A stretch of DNA of 64,000 bases from Candidatus Avelusimicrobium cornigerorum (GCA_002309715.1 DBXW01000005.1:62001-126000), one strand, 5' to 3'; shown: positions 40,584 through 49,346, numbered from the stretch's first letter. Program-made: numbers and translations. The notes: a model not told the origin generated them from the letters alone.

Positions 40584-42695
40584 CTATTTGAGTAAGGCTT
40601 TTCTGGAGAGCCGTACTTTTCCGTTATTGTCAATTTCTACGCATTTTACTTCAACGATATCTCCTAAATGGAGCACATCTTCTACTTTGTTAATGCGATG
40701 TTTTTCAATCTCGGAAATGTGTAACAAGCCGTCTTTGCCGGGCAAGATTTCCACAAACGCACCAAAGGGTTGGATAGAAACCACTTTGCCTTTGTAGATT
40801 TTGTTGACCTCGGCTTCCGCCGTCATCATTTCAATTTCGGCTTTGGCTTGGTCCAACTTGTCAGCATTAGCGGCGGCAATCGTTACGGTACCGTCTTCTT
40901 CAATATCAATTTTGGTATCGGTCGCTTCGGTAATGCGTTTGATATTCTTACCGCCGGGGCCGATTAAAGCGCCGATTTTGTCTACCGGGATGCGCAATTT
41001 GTAAATAACCGGCGCATAGCGGGAAACATTTTTGTTCGGTTCGGCAATCGTTTTTTCCATGTGGTCCATGATGAACATGCGGCCTTCGGTCGCTTGTTTA
41101 ATGGCTTGGCGCAAAACGTCTAGCGGGATACCCGTTTTGAGTTTTACGTCCATTTGGAACGCCGTGATACCTTTGCGGGAACCGGTTAGTTTAAAGTCCA
41201 TGTCTCCGAGATGGTCTTCTAATCCCATAATATCGGAAAGTACGACAAATTTGCCGTTTCCGCTAATAGCACCCATGGCAATACCCGAGCAGGCCGATTT
41301 CATCGGTACGCCCGCGTCAAACAAGGCGAGTGAGCCGCCGCAGACGCTGGCCATAGACGAAGAGCCGTTAGATTCCATAATATCCGATACGACGCGGATG
41401 GTATACGGGAAGTCCGCTTCGCTGGGGATTAACGGCAATAAAGCGCGGCGAGCCAATTCCCCGTGGCCGATTTCGCGCCGTCCCGGAGAGCGGTCCGGTT
41501 TGCACTCTCCCGTGGCAAAACCCGGGAAGTTGTAGTGCAACATAAAGCGTTCGTAGGTCGTATCATCCAAGCCTTCTACCATTTGTTGGTCATCGGCCGT
41601 GCCTAAAGTGGCCACCGCCAACGATTGCGTTTGACCGCGGGTAAACAAGGCAGAACCGTGTGCACGCGGCAAGAGACCTACCATAGAACTTAACGGGCGG
41701 ATTTCGGTCGGTTTGCGGCCATCCACACGTACGTTTTCGTTGAGCACCATTGCGCGGGATTCTTCGTACATAATGTTTTCTAACGCAATTCCGGCATAGG
41801 TGGCGGCATTGTCTCCATAGGTAGCGGTAAGTTCTTCGGTAAACGATTTTTTGAGTTCGGCTACTTGTTTGTCGCGAGTTTGTTTGTCGCTAAAAGCGTG
41901 CAAGATTTGTTTGGCGGTTTCGCGGAATTTGCCGTTGGCCAAATCCGTTACTTCTTGCGGCAATTTTTCTACGACATATTCAAATTTCGGTTTGCCGGCC
42001 AGTTCGCGCAGTTTAAGTTGCGCATCGCACATTTTGTCAATTTCTACTTTGGCGGTTTCCATCGCTTTGATGATGGCTTCTTCTTCTACTTCTTTGGCAC
42101 CGCCTTCTACCATCAAAAGACCTTGTTTGGAACCGGCAATAACGAGGTCCATATCACATTCTTCATGTTGGTCTTTGGTCGGGTTGACAATATACTCACC
42201 GTCTTTGCGGCCGATGCGTACAGCGGCTACCGGCTCGTTAAACGGAATGTTGGAAATGACAAGCGCCGCAGATGAAGCAAGTACGGATAAAATATCCGCA
42301 TCGTGTTTGTCATCGCTGGAAACGACCATCGCGGTGACGTTGGTTTCGCAAGCGAACCCTTCCGGAAAGATCGGGCGCAAGGTGCGGTCAATGATGCGGG
42401 AAGACAGGGTTTCTTTTTTGCTGGCCTTGCCTTCGCGTTTAAAAAAACCGCCGGGGATTTTGCCCGCGGCGTAAGTTCTTTCTTTATAGTTGACCGTCAA
42501 AGGCATAAAATCGGAAATACCCGGTTTTTGCTCTTTGGTGGAAACGGCTGTAGAGAGCACCATGGTTTCGCCCACGGTAGCCATCACAGCACCGTCGGAC
42601 TGCTTGGCGATTAAACCGGTTTGCAATTTAATCGTTTGCCCGCCGACATTGACTTCCACTTCTTGGATATCAAATTTGTGGTTGAAATTTTCCAT
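40584..42695 (-). CDS. pnp: Polynucleotide phosphorylase
   Basis: A 703-residue 3'-5' exoribonuclease. Two RNase PH domains (the second with SDIMGLEDHLGDMDFK), a KH domain with IGPGGKNIKRI at ~560, and a C-terminal S1 domain (YKGKVVSIQPFGAFVEILPG, KDGLLHISEI). It processes and decays RNA and is part of RNA degradosomes. It follows rpsO by about ten bases, the conserved rpsO-pnp order, so rpsO leader control affects it too. Confidence 0.97.
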   Translation of the reverse strand: MENFNHKFDIQEVEVNVGGQTIKLQTGLIAKQSDGAVMATVGETMVLSTAVSTKEQKPGISDFMPLTVNYKERTYAAGKIPGGFFKREGKASKKETLSSRIIDRTLRPIFPEGFACETNVTAMVVSSDDKHDADILSVLASSAALVISNIPFNEPVAAVRIGRKDGEYIVNPTKDQHEECDMDLVIAGSKQGLLMVEGGAKEVEEEAIIKAMETAKVEIDKMCDAQLKLRELAGKPKFEYVVEKLPQEVTDLANGKFRETAKQILHAFSDKQTRDKQVAELKKSFTEELTATYGDNAATYAGIALENIMYEESRAMVLNENVRVDGRKPTEIRPLSSMVGLLPRAHGSALFTRGQTQSLAVATLGTADDQQMVEGLDDTTYERFMLHYNFPGFATGECKPDRSPGRREIGHGELARRALLPLIPSEADFPYTIRVVSDIMESNGSSSMASVCGGSLALFDAGVPMKSACSGIAMGAISGNGKFVVLSDIMGLEDHLGDMDFKLTGSRKGITAFQMDVKLKTGIPLDVLRQAIKQATEGRMFIMDHMEKTIAEPNKNVSRYAPVIYKLRIPVDKIGALIGPGGKNIKRITEATDTKIDIEEDGTVTIAAANADKLDQAKAEIEMMTAEAEVNKIYKGKVVSIQPFGAFVEILPGKDGLLHISEIEKHRINKVEDVLHLGDIVEVKCVEIDNNGKVRLSRKALLK

Positions 42696-42704
42696 TTACA
42701 AATC

Positions 42705-42974
42705 CTATTTTCTGAGTTTTAATTCTTTGGTAACGACCTGATATTTTTCAAAGTCAGAGCGTTTCAAGTAGGCCAGCAAGCGTTTGCGTTGACCGACCAA
42801 CTTGTTTAGGCCTCTTTCGCCCGCAAAATCTTTCGGGTTAGATTTGAGGTGGTTGGAAATATATTGGATGCGTTCCGTAATCAGCGCGATTTGCACGGCG
42901 GCAGAGCCGGTGTCTGTCGGGCTGGTTTGGAATTTGCTGATGATGTCTTTTCTGTCTTTTACTGAAAGTACCAT
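42705..42974 (-). CDS. rpsO: 30S ribosomal protein S15
   Basis: An 89-residue S15 that nucleates the central domain of 16S rRNA: FQTSPTDTGSAAVQIALIT and HLKSNPKDFAGERGLNKLV are diagnostic. There is no good Shine-Dalgarno before ATG 42974. The roughly 115-base leader (promoter 43097-43105) has a closing stem and two tandem 15-base repeats, consistent with the translational autoregulation known for S15 in other bacteria. Confidence 0.97.
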   Translation of the reverse strand: MVLSVKDRKDIISKFQTSPTDTGSAAVQIALITERIQYISNHLKSNPKDFAGERGLNKLVGQRKRLLAYLKRSDFEKYQVVTKELKLRK

Positions 42975-42988
42975 TTTACTTTACACTT

Positions 42989-43052
42989 AGGGCTGCAACC
43001 TAACGACCAAGCCGCATTTATCCTAAAAACGACCGAGCCGCAGCGGAGCCCT
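42989..43052 (-). promoter_or_regulatory. rpsO leader: candidate S15-binding RNA with tandem repeats
   Basis: On the minus strand AGGGCT (43052-43047) and AGCCCT (42994-42989) can close a stem. Between them lie two direct repeats, TGCGGCTCGGTCGTT (43042-43028) and TGCGGCTTGGTCGTT (43016-43002), differing at one base with a 26-base period. Confidence 0.6.
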
Positions 43053-43096
43053 TCTCCTATTTTAATTTTATACTTGAACCTAAAAGTACCCTTATA

Positions 43097-43105
43097 TTAT
43101 ACCAA
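43097..43105 (-). promoter_or_regulatory. Extended -10 promoter of rpsO-pnp
   Basis: TGGTATAAT on the minus strand, with no good -35. Confidence 0.65.
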
Positions 43106-43114
43106 ATTATGGCA

Positions 43115-43143
43115 TAAAAAAGGGCCTCTATAAGAGGCCCTTT
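43115..43143 (-). terminator. Terminator of the 43161-43430 gene
   Basis: Stem AAAGGGCCTCT / AGAGGCCCTTT with a three-base loop and a U tract on the minus strand. Confidence 0.92.
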
Positions 43144-43160
43144 ACAAAAACGGTACATAC

Positions 43161-43430
43161 TTATTCTTCTTCGTTATAGTCTCGCACGAAGAAAACGATA
43201 TAGGCTAGCCACGTCGCCCCAAAGAACATCCAAAAGCAGTATGAAAACCACCACAATTTGTTTAATGGGTTATAATCGGTTAACAAAGAACCGACAAACA
43301 GCCGTACCAATACAATCGTTAAATAGCACCACACTACCAGCACGATTGACTTTAGCGCCAAATCGCACGTTCCTTTTATAAGTCCTTTTTCGGCATACGG
43401 CCTTTTAATAAATGCGATGATGTTTTGCAT
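43161..43430 (-). CDS. Small two-helix membrane protein of unknown function
   Basis: An 89-residue protein with two membrane segments (about 24-48 and 58-83), a cytoplasmic N-terminus and a short acidic tail (DYNEEE). No family recognised. It has the most perfect promoter in the window (TTGACA, 17 bases, TAGAAT), and the hexamer ends six bases before the ATG, so the mRNA is probably leaderless. Single-gene unit with its own terminator. Confidence 0.72.
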   Translation of the reverse strand: MQNIIAFIKRPYAEKGLIKGTCDLALKSIVLVVWCYLTIVLVRLFVGSLLTDYNPLNKLWWFSYCFWMFFGATWLAYIVFFVRDYNEEE

Positions 43431-43436
43431 AGTTTT

Positions 43437-43465
43437 ATTCTATTCTCTTTAGTTTAACTTGTCAA
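43437..43465 (-). promoter_or_regulatory. Consensus leaderless promoter of the small membrane protein
   Basis: On the minus strand TTGACA (43465-43460), 17-base spacer, TAGAAT (43442-43437), then six bases and ATG. Confidence 0.8.
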
Positions 43466-43467
43466 GT

Positions 43468-44166
43468 TTATTGTGCCGGGGAAACATTTTCTAACAATTC
43501 ATCTTCCCCTTCCAACGCAGGTACGGGATTGACGGAAGTTTCCGCTTCGTCCGGCTCGCCGGCTATGTTATTTGACGGTATATCTTCGTCGTCTGCTTCG
43601 GGGGTTGCGGTAACGGTTTCTTCTTCCGGTGCATTTTCGCGCATCATTCGGCCCGGTTTATGCATACGGGCAGAAATCCCTTTGGCATCATTTTTAATAA
43701 TTACTTGGGGTTGTGCGGCGGGTGCTTCTTGGCGTTGGGGTTTTTCTAATGCGAAAGAACCTTTTACCCCGCTCAGACGCTGAGAGGCTTCGGCCTGAGC
43801 AAGTTCGGTTCGTTCTCTTAATTCTTTCAATTCTTTTTCACCGCGGATATCATTTTCCAATTCGGGGAATTGTTCGGTCCCCACGTAATTGCGGTGCACC
43901 GATAAATCCTTCCCCTCAAAAGAGCCCGGCCCGCGGGAAGAAGTATTTTCTTCTTTCGTCGTCGGTTTTTTGTTGATAACGCCGTAATACACCAAATCGG
44001 GCACGTCCGATTCGGGCACGGGGGCCAGTTGCGGAGTTAAGCAATAGTTCACCCGCTCTTTCGTGGTGGCTTCTTGGTGTTTATCTACCCGTGTCTCACA
44101 GGTGGAAACCGCGTGTGCGGCAACAGACATCATAAGCAAACTGATTAAAAAGAAAAACTTTTTCAT
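43468..44166 (-). CDS. Exported acidic protein of unknown function
   Basis: A 232-residue protein with a signal peptide ending near AHA|VSTC and GGAGAA before ATG 44166. Two Cys (STCETRVD and VNYCLTP) occur early; after that the sequence is low in hydrophobics, highly charged, with a coiled-coil-like stretch at ~105-135 and an acidic Glu/Asp/Pro-rich tail. Probably largely disordered. No family recognised. Confidence 0.7.
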   Translation of the reverse strand: MKKFFFLISLLMMSVAAHAVSTCETRVDKHQEATTKERVNYCLTPQLAPVPESDVPDLVYYGVINKKPTTKEENTSSRGPGSFEGKDLSVHRNYVGTEQFPELENDIRGEKELKELRERTELAQAEASQRLSGVKGSFALEKPQRQEAPAAQPQVIIKNDAKGISARMHKPGRMMRENAPEEETVTATPEADDEDIPSNNIAGEPDEAETSVNPVPALEGEDELLENVSPAQ

Positions 44167-44213
44167 ATTTTCTCCGTACTAAAAGGATAACACATTTTGA
44201 CGCTTTTTGCACG

Positions 44214-44244
44214 TAAAAAAACCCGCCCGCAAGCAGGAGGGTTG
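44214..44244 (-). terminator. tRNA-Met terminator
   Basis: On the minus strand a GC-rich hairpin starting AACCC and ending GGGTT with one or two mismatches, followed by T7. Confidence 0.8.
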
Positions 44245-44249
44245 AAAAA

Positions 44250-44323
44250 TGTCACCGGGTGGGATCGAACCACCGACCTAGCGCTTATGAAACGCTCGCT
44301 CTAACCAGCTGAGCTACGGTGAC
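44250..44323 (-). tRNA. tRNA-Met (anticodon CAU), elongator type; tRNA-Ile2 not excluded
   Basis: Acceptor GTCACCG / CGGTGAC, D arm GCTC-AGCTGGTTA-GAGC, anticodon loop TTCATAA (CAT, U33 present), T arm GGTGG-TTCGATC-CCACC, discriminator A. The Y11:R24 pair is elongator-like. CAU may also be lysidine-modified Ile2; the sequence does not decide. CCA is not encoded. Confidence 0.93.
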
Positions 44324-44341
44324 GTAAATTAGGTTACTTAC

Positions 44342-44350
44342 ATTATAGCA
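44342..44350 (-). promoter_or_regulatory. Extended -10 promoter of tRNA-Met
   Basis: TGCTATAAT on the minus strand, with TTGCAC 18 bases further upstream as a possible -35. Confidence 0.65.
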
Positions 44351-44394
44351 AAACAGTTTTGGCCGGTGCAAGTTTTTCTTGTGTTTCGGTCAAA

Positions 44395-44994
44395 CTAGCG
44401 TTGTTGGTATAAGGAGAGCGTGGCCGGCATCCCTTCGCTTTTGGCGGTTTGAAAATCTTGTTCCGCCAAATCAGTTTTTCCCATACGCAAGTAAGTTGCC
44501 CCTCGGGCGTTGTATACATCCGCAGCCGGATAGAGATTGATAACAGCAGAGTAATCGGCAATGGCGTTATCAAATTGGCCCAACATAAAAAACACACCGG
44601 CGCGGGAAAAAAAGTTTTCCGGCTTGCGCGGGTTTAACCGAATCGCCACATCAAATACATTTAAGGCGTTTTTATAATCTCCCCGTGCGGCCAATACGCT
44701 ACCGTAAGCCGAGTAGATATCTTCGTATGTGGGGTTGGCTTTAAGTACGTGTTCAAAATCTTCTTGCGCCAATTCGTAATGACCGTCAAAAAAATGTATG
44801 GTCCCCCGGGATGCATACGCCGAAACGTTGCCCGGATTTAGCGCAATAGCCCGGTTGTAGGCTTTGAGTGCTTGCTCGTTTTTCCCATCTCTAAAATAAC
44901 CGTCTCCGCGCGCTACATATTCAGCCGAGGTCGGTAATGTTTGACAGGCTCCTAAAATACATAAACTTACTGCAATGCACTTAAGTTGTTTCAT
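44395..44994 (-). CDS. TPR lipoprotein
   Basis: A 199-residue lipoprotein. ATG 44994 has AGGAG seven bases upstream and gives a lipobox LGAC; an earlier in-frame start is rejected. The mature protein is a run of tetratricopeptide repeats, five or so, for example NEQALKAYNRAIALNPGN, YELAQEDFEHVLKANPTY and FDNAIADYSAVINLYP. TPRs mediate protein contacts; here probably in the periplasm. Partner unknown. Its promoter is GTATAAT just upstream. Confidence 0.9.
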   Translation of the reverse strand: MKQLKCIAVSLCILGACQTLPTSAEYVARGDGYFRDGKNEQALKAYNRAIALNPGNVSAYASRGTIHFFDGHYELAQEDFEHVLKANPTYEDIYSAYGSVLAARGDYKNALNVFDVAIRLNPRKPENFFSRAGVFFMLGQFDNAIADYSAVINLYPAADVYNARGATYLRMGKTDLAEQDFQTAKSEGMPATLSLYQQR

Positions 44995-45061
44995 AACAGG
45001 CTCCTTTTTACCCCTAAAATTATACAACAAAGTAGGAAGAGTTGTGTTTATTTATTTTATT

Positions 45062-45070
45062 TGCTACTAT
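45062..45070 (+). promoter_or_regulatory. Extended -10 promoter of the HTH gene, leaderless arrangement
   Basis: TGCTACTAT ends six bases before ATG 45077; no ribosome site. Confidence 0.55.
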
Positions 45071-45076
45071 ATCAAT

Positions 45077-45391
45077 ATGGGAAAATACAACATTAAAACA
45101 GTGTCGGAAAAGCATGCCATCCTAAATTATTGGATGAAATATGGCTGGAAAGCCACTTTTGAAAAATATTCCATTCCTCGCGGTTCTGCGGGGCATTGGA
45201 AAAAACGGCTGCACCAAGACGGAACTTTGGAACGGCGGCCCAAAACGCATACGATTCGCCAGGATACGGTGGAGTATGTGAAACAATTGCGCAAAAAATA
45301 TCCCGATTATACGGTGGATAAATTAACAGACGCGGCTTGTAAAAAGCAAAAAATATCCCGCACGACCGTGTGGCATATTATTCACGATTAG
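45077..45391 (+). CDS. Solo transposase-type helix-turn-helix protein
   Basis: A 104-residue protein with two helix-turn-helix segments: AILNYWMKYGWKATFEKYSI with SAGHWKKRLHQDG (first) and DKLTDAACKKQKISRTTVWHI (second). The layout matches the N-terminal DNA-binding half of IS481/IS3-like transposases, but it ends right there, with a terminator 20 bases later, so there is no DDE catalytic domain and no second reading frame with it. No inverted repeats flank it. It may be a transposase remnant or a domesticated regulator. Confidence 0.72.
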   Translation: MGKYNIKTVSEKHAILNYWMKYGWKATFEKYSIPRGSAGHWKKRLHQDGTLERRPKTHTIRQDTVEYVKQLRKKYPDYTVDKLTDAACKKQKISRTTVWHIIHD

Positions 45392-45410
45392 TAAGTAGGT
45401 GTTAAAATTA

Positions 45411-45438
45411 AAAACCCCGGGTGCAAACCCGGGGTTTT
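45411..45438. terminator. Terminator between the HTH and GT8 genes
   Basis: Stem AAAACCCCGGGT / ACCCGGGGTTTT with a four-base loop, A and T tracts on both sides. Confidence 0.92.
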
Positions 45439-45449
45439 TGCAAGTAGTT

Positions 45450-46397
45450 TTAAAAACGTACGCGCAACAGACGTTTTATCGCAAACACCATAAACTTAAG
45501 CGGATATTTAAAAGGATCCGGCGCCAGTTCAAAAAACACGCGCTCGGGTAGCGGTTTTTTATCCCATCGGTTTTTCCACTTATCCGAATAAGTACGTATG
45601 GCACAGGCCGGGCCGCCTTGCATTCGCCACTTTCTATAATAGGTATAAAAATCGTGGAAATAATAATACGCCCAAAATTTTCGGTGTCCGGTGCTGTGTA
45701 TAATGTAGGCGCGTTTTAATTTAGCACGGGAACTGCTGGCCGGTAAATTCCATTTGTCAGAAAGGGTGGAAACTTTTAAATTAAAATGTTGCAAGGCCAC
45801 GTTGATAATGCCTTGATCCCCCAGTAAGCAATTGTCGGCTTGTTGGGCTAATTGTTGATACGCCCAGGTTTTAAGTTCACTTCCCGCGAGGGGCAGTTTT
45901 GATTTTTTTAATACAATAATGCCGGCGTTATAACAAGGCTGGGAAAAATCATAATTGCCAAACGGCTGACGGAAATTACGCCCTATATGGGGAAGCGTAT
46001 CCGGCACCAGGCCGATGTTGTCCTTCATAAGGTCAAAAATGAGAAGGAGTTCTTTTTCAACGAGAATATCGGAGTCTAAACATAGGACACGCTCGTATTT
46101 TTCCAATAAACCAAAACTTTCAAAACGGGCATACAACGCCGGGGAAAAACGCATTACATCTTGGGTGCGCGGTACAAAAGAAGGCAGGTCGTAATCTATG
46201 ATTTCCAGCGGGCCGCAAGAAGCGATCAGTTTTTTGGTCAATTCACTCCAATGATACGCATATACCCGCACATCACTTGCAGCGGCCAAGGCGGGGGAAT
46301 TTTTAAAAAATGTTTGCAGAGTAACGTACAGAGCAAAAGCAAAATCATTAGAACAAGCAAATAAGCACAGCGTGTTCTTTGTCGGGGAGTTTGTCAT
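45450..46397 (-). CDS. Glycosyltransferase family 8 protein
   Basis: A 315-residue GT8 (lipopolysaccharide glucosyl/galactosyltransferase-like). The metal and sugar-nucleotide motif is CLDSDILV (DxD), preceded by LYARFESFGLLEKYERVL; YNAGIIVLKKS and GDQGIINVAL are also typical. It likely adds glucose or galactose from UDP-sugar to a surface glycan. Cytoplasmic. Last gene of the rfbF-epimerase-rfbG run, 45 bases after rfbG, so it is probably part of the same operon. Confidence 0.88.
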   Translation of the reverse strand: MTNSPTKNTLCLFACSNDFAFALYVTLQTFFKNSPALAAASDVRVYAYHWSELTKKLIASCGPLEIIDYDLPSFVPRTQDVMRFSPALYARFESFGLLEKYERVLCLDSDILVEKELLLIFDLMKDNIGLVPDTLPHIGRNFRQPFGNYDFSQPCYNAGIIVLKKSKLPLAGSELKTWAYQQLAQQADNCLLGDQGIINVALQHFNLKVSTLSDKWNLPASSSRAKLKRAYIIHSTGHRKFWAYYYFHDFYTYYRKWRMQGGPACAIRTYSDKWKNRWDKKPLPERVFFELAPDPFKYPLKFMVFAIKRLLRVRF

Positions 46398-46442
46398 ATT
46401 TTGCCTGTGTTCATGCTGGAAAAATAACTGCGTTTAAAAAGA

Positions 46443-47525
46443 TTACGCTTTTTCCTCGTAGGCTTTAATTTGCTTAACGCAATAATCCCACATATCTTTT
46501 TCGGTTAAAGCGTGTTTATACCAATCAACGGTAAATTCAATAGCCTGGTCAAACGATAAGCGGGCGTGCCATTTATCCAACATGCGGTAGGCTTTGGTAA
46601 CGTCTAAACTAAGCAGTGTGTTTTCGTGAACGCCGTCCGCTTGGCTTTTGTCCACGACGTTGCCTTTGCCGTAATAGTTGATTACTTTTTGGACCACTTC
46701 CCAGACGGTGCGGTTGGCTCCGATACCGGGGCCGAAGTTAAAACAGGTGCTGTAAGTGATAGGGTCTTCTACCAATTTCTCGCCTACTTTTAAGTAACCA
46801 GAAAGCGGCTCTAACACGTGCTCCCACGGGCGGGTGGCTTGCGGGGAACGGATTTCAATATCTTTGCCCTGTTCAATATAGCGGATGCAATCGGGTATTA
46901 AACGGTTATCGCTCCAATCGCCGCCGCCGATTACATTTCCGGCGCGCACGCTGGCCAGCGCCTTGCCGTGTTTGGCATACTCCTTGGGGTTGAAATAGGA
47001 ATTGCGCCAAGATGCTATAAGAAGTTCCGCGCATCCTTTGGAAGAAGAATAAGGGTCATATCCGCCCATGCGGTCTGTTTCGCGATATCCCCAGATTTGT
47101 TCTACGTTTTCGTAGCATTTGTCTGAAGTAATCATAATGATTTGTTTAATGAAATCAAATTTGCGCGCCGCTTCCAATATATTGAGTGAGCCGATAACAT
47201 TGGTTTCATAGGTCAGTTTGGGCTGTTCATAAGAAGTGCGTACTAACGCCTGGGCGGCCAAGTGAAAAATCATAGACGGTTTATATTTAGCGATGACCTC
47301 TTCCAATCGTTGGCTGTCGCGCACGTCTCCGCGTTCATCGGCAAAAAGGCGGTCTTTTAAGTGGGAAACACAATAGTTGCAGCGGGGAGAGTAAGGCTCT
47401 AGCGCATAACCTACTACGTTGGCTCCTAAATTGGTCAGCCAAATAGAAAGCCACGATCCTTTAAAGCCTGTGTGTCCGGTAACGAGTACGGTTTTGCCTT
47501 TGTATACTTGGTTAAATGTGTTCAC
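46443..47525 (-). CDS. rfbG: CDP-glucose 4,6-dehydratase
   Basis: A 360-residue short-chain dehydrogenase/reductase of the NDP-sugar dehydratase group. It converts CDP-glucose to CDP-4-keto-6-deoxyglucose. GHTGFKGSWL (NAD binding), MITSDKCYENVE and YDPYSSSKGCAELL (catalytic Tyr and Lys) are characteristic of RfbG. It overlaps the epimerase gene by 14 bases. With rfbF next to it, the CDP rather than dTDP identity is well supported. Confidence 0.92.
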   Translation of the reverse strand: MNTFNQVYKGKTVLVTGHTGFKGSWLSIWLTNLGANVVGYALEPYSPRCNYCVSHLKDRLFADERGDVRDSQRLEEVIAKYKPSMIFHLAAQALVRTSYEQPKLTYETNVIGSLNILEAARKFDFIKQIIMITSDKCYENVEQIWGYRETDRMGGYDPYSSSKGCAELLIASWRNSYFNPKEYAKHGKALASVRAGNVIGGGDWSDNRLIPDCIRYIEQGKDIEIRSPQATRPWEHVLEPLSGYLKVGEKLVEDPITYSTCFNFGPGIGANRTVWEVVQKVINYYGKGNVVDKSQADGVHENTLLSLDVTKAYRMLDKWHARLSFDQAIEFTVDWYKHALTEKDMWDYCVKQIKAYEEKA

Positions 47526-48420
47526 GATAATGCTCCCTCCACCAATTGATAGTTTGCGCTAACCCACTTTGTAACGTATATTTAGGTGTCCATTTTACTT
47601 CTTGTGTTAAACGGGCGTTGCTGCCGGCTATAATAGGGTCGGCAAAATTTTCTTTTAAAGCGCCCCATAAAATTTCCCCTTTAAATCCGGTCTGCCGGGC
47701 AATTTCTTCAACAATATAACGTAGTTGAATCGGTGCGCCGGAAGAAATATTAACCGCTCCGGTGACGGGGGACTCAAACAGTTGGGCAATGCCCCGGGCG
47801 GTGTCTTCCACGTGCAAATAATCTAAAAATTTCGTGCACGGGCTAACTTGCACCGGCTCGTTTTTAAGCATAGCACAGATAACCGAAGGCATTAAGCGGG
47901 TGGGCCGTTCTCCCGGTCCGTATAAGTTAAAAATTCGTGCCCATTTAAATTCTATATTATTCCCGGCGCAAAAAGCCTTGCCGGTATTGTACAAAGCCGC
48001 TTTAGCCTGCCCATAGAGTACGGGGTTTGTCAGCGGGGTGCGGTCTTCTTGTAACACACCGTACGAAAAATCATATTCCGACACGCTGCCGGCTCCCAAA
48101 AATTTCTTGCCGCCGTTTTCGGCAAAACAGCCTAATAAATGAAGGGACCATTTGAGCCAATCTAAATTGCAAGCGTGTATGTGGCATTTGGGGCCGGTGT
48201 ACCACGCTAAATGAATTAAATTCTCCGGGCGAAGTTTTTTTATATAAGCGGCAACCGCTTGCGGATCGGATAAATCAAGTTGCGTTTGAATTAAATTTTT
48301 CTGTTCCGGTAGCGGTTGAGTCAGATACGGTGCGTGAACCGTGTATCCCCGGCTAATCATCTCCGCCGTTACAAAGCGGCCGATAAATCCGCTCGCTCCG
48401 GTGATAAGAACGCTTGGCAT
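47512..48420 (-). CDS. NAD(P)-dependent CDP-sugar reductase/epimerase (extended SDR)
   Basis: A 302-residue extended SDR with GASGFIGRFV (NAD binding), Ser in GAGSVSEYD and YGQAK (catalytic Tyr-Lys). It lies between rfbF and rfbG in one operon, so its substrate is probably CDP-4-keto-6-deoxyglucose or a derivative. It could be a 4-ketoreductase giving a CDP-6-deoxyhexose. The 3-dehydratase RfbH of the dideoxyhexose route is absent from the window, so a 6-deoxyhexose is more likely than a 3,6-dideoxyhexose. Confidence 0.82.
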   Translation of the reverse strand: MPSVLITGASGFIGRFVTAEMISRGYTVHAPYLTQPLPEQKNLIQTQLDLSDPQAVAAYIKKLRPENLIHLAWYTGPKCHIHACNLDWLKWSLHLLGCFAENGGKKFLGAGSVSEYDFSYGVLQEDRTPLTNPVLYGQAKAALYNTGKAFCAGNNIEFKWARIFNLYGPGERPTRLMPSVICAMLKNEPVQVSPCTKFLDYLHVEDTARGIAQLFESPVTGAVNISSGAPIQLRYIVEEIARQTGFKGEILWGALKENFADPIIAGSNARLTQEVKWTPKYTLQSGLAQTINWWREHYREHI

Positions 48421-48423
48421 ACG

Positions 48424-49206
48424 TTACTCCTTCTCCCATTTGGCCCAAGGGGCTTGGCGCGAATCCCACAAGGCATTGAGTTCGTTTTTATCACGCAGAG
48501 TATCCATCGGATGCCAGAACCCTTTGTGTTTGTAGGCATTGAGTTGTCCGTCGCGTGCTAATGACATCAGCGGTTCGCGTTCCCAAACTACATCCGGTCC
48601 TTCCGCGATATAATCAAAGGTTTCCGGTTGACATACAAAGAAACCGCCGTTAATCCAAGCGCCATCTCCTACCGGTTTTTCTTGGAAATGGGAAATTGTA
48701 CCGTCGGGTTCAATGTTTAATGCCCCGAACTTGCCCGAAGGTTGCACGGCCGTAAGCGTAACCAATTTGCCGGATTGTTGGTGATGTTTAAGAAGGTCAT
48801 TTATATCCACGTCGCAAACTCCGTCTCCGTAAGTAAGCATAAAGGGCTCGTTCCCTACATAGTTTTTGGCTTGGCGGATGCGTGAGCCGGTCATCGTTTG
48901 GCGACCGGTATAGAGCATGGTTACTTTCCAAGGCTCGCAACGGTTGCGGTGAATTTGGATATCGTTATTATTAAAATCAATAGTTACGTCGGAATTATTG
49001 GTGTAATAGTTGAGAAAATATTCTTTAATTACTTCGCTTTTATATCCGCATAAAATAATAAAATCAGTAAACCCATGATAGGTATACGATTTCATAATGT
49101 GCCAAAGAATAGGATACCCGCCCACTTCTACCATAGGTTTGGGGCGCAGGGAAGTTTCTTCCCCTAATCGGGTGCCTAAGCCGCCAGCGAGTAATAATAC
49201 TTTCAT
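48424..49206 (-). CDS. rfbF: Glucose-1-phosphate cytidylyltransferase
   Basis: A 260-residue nucleotidyltransferase making CDP-glucose from CTP and glucose-1-phosphate. KVLLLAGGLGTRLGEET is the nucleotide-binding signature; KPMVEVGGYPILWHIMK and TYGDGVCDVDIN are typical of RfbF. ATG 49206 has GGAGG and starts exactly at the conserved N-terminus, so a 90-base longer frame is rejected. It is first in the operon and ends 3 bases before the epimerase start. Confidence 0.94.
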   Translation of the reverse strand: MKVLLLAGGLGTRLGEETSLRPKPMVEVGGYPILWHIMKSYTYHGFTDFIILCGYKSEVIKEYFLNYYTNNSDVTIDFNNNDIQIHRNRCEPWKVTMLYTGRQTMTGSRIRQAKNYVGNEPFMLTYGDGVCDVDINDLLKHHQQSGKLVTLTAVQPSGKFGALNIEPDGTISHFQEKPVGDGAWINGGFFVCQPETFDYIAEGPDVVWEREPLMSLARDGQLNAYKHKGFWHPMDTLRDKNELNALWDSRQAPWAKWEKE

Positions 49207-49346
49207 AACAACCTCCGCCAAGAGATATAAACTTCTTTTTATTGTAGTAAATGTGCGCCGGGAAATCAAACAGTTAAACGCGGGGTTAATTTGCAAGCGC
49301 TCACCGGAGTTTTATACGATATAATAAAGAAGTTATTTCCCACATT

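Noticed and set aside
45077..45391. Complete insertion sequence
   Set aside because: No catalytic domain, second frame, terminal inverted repeats or target duplication could be found around the HTH gene.
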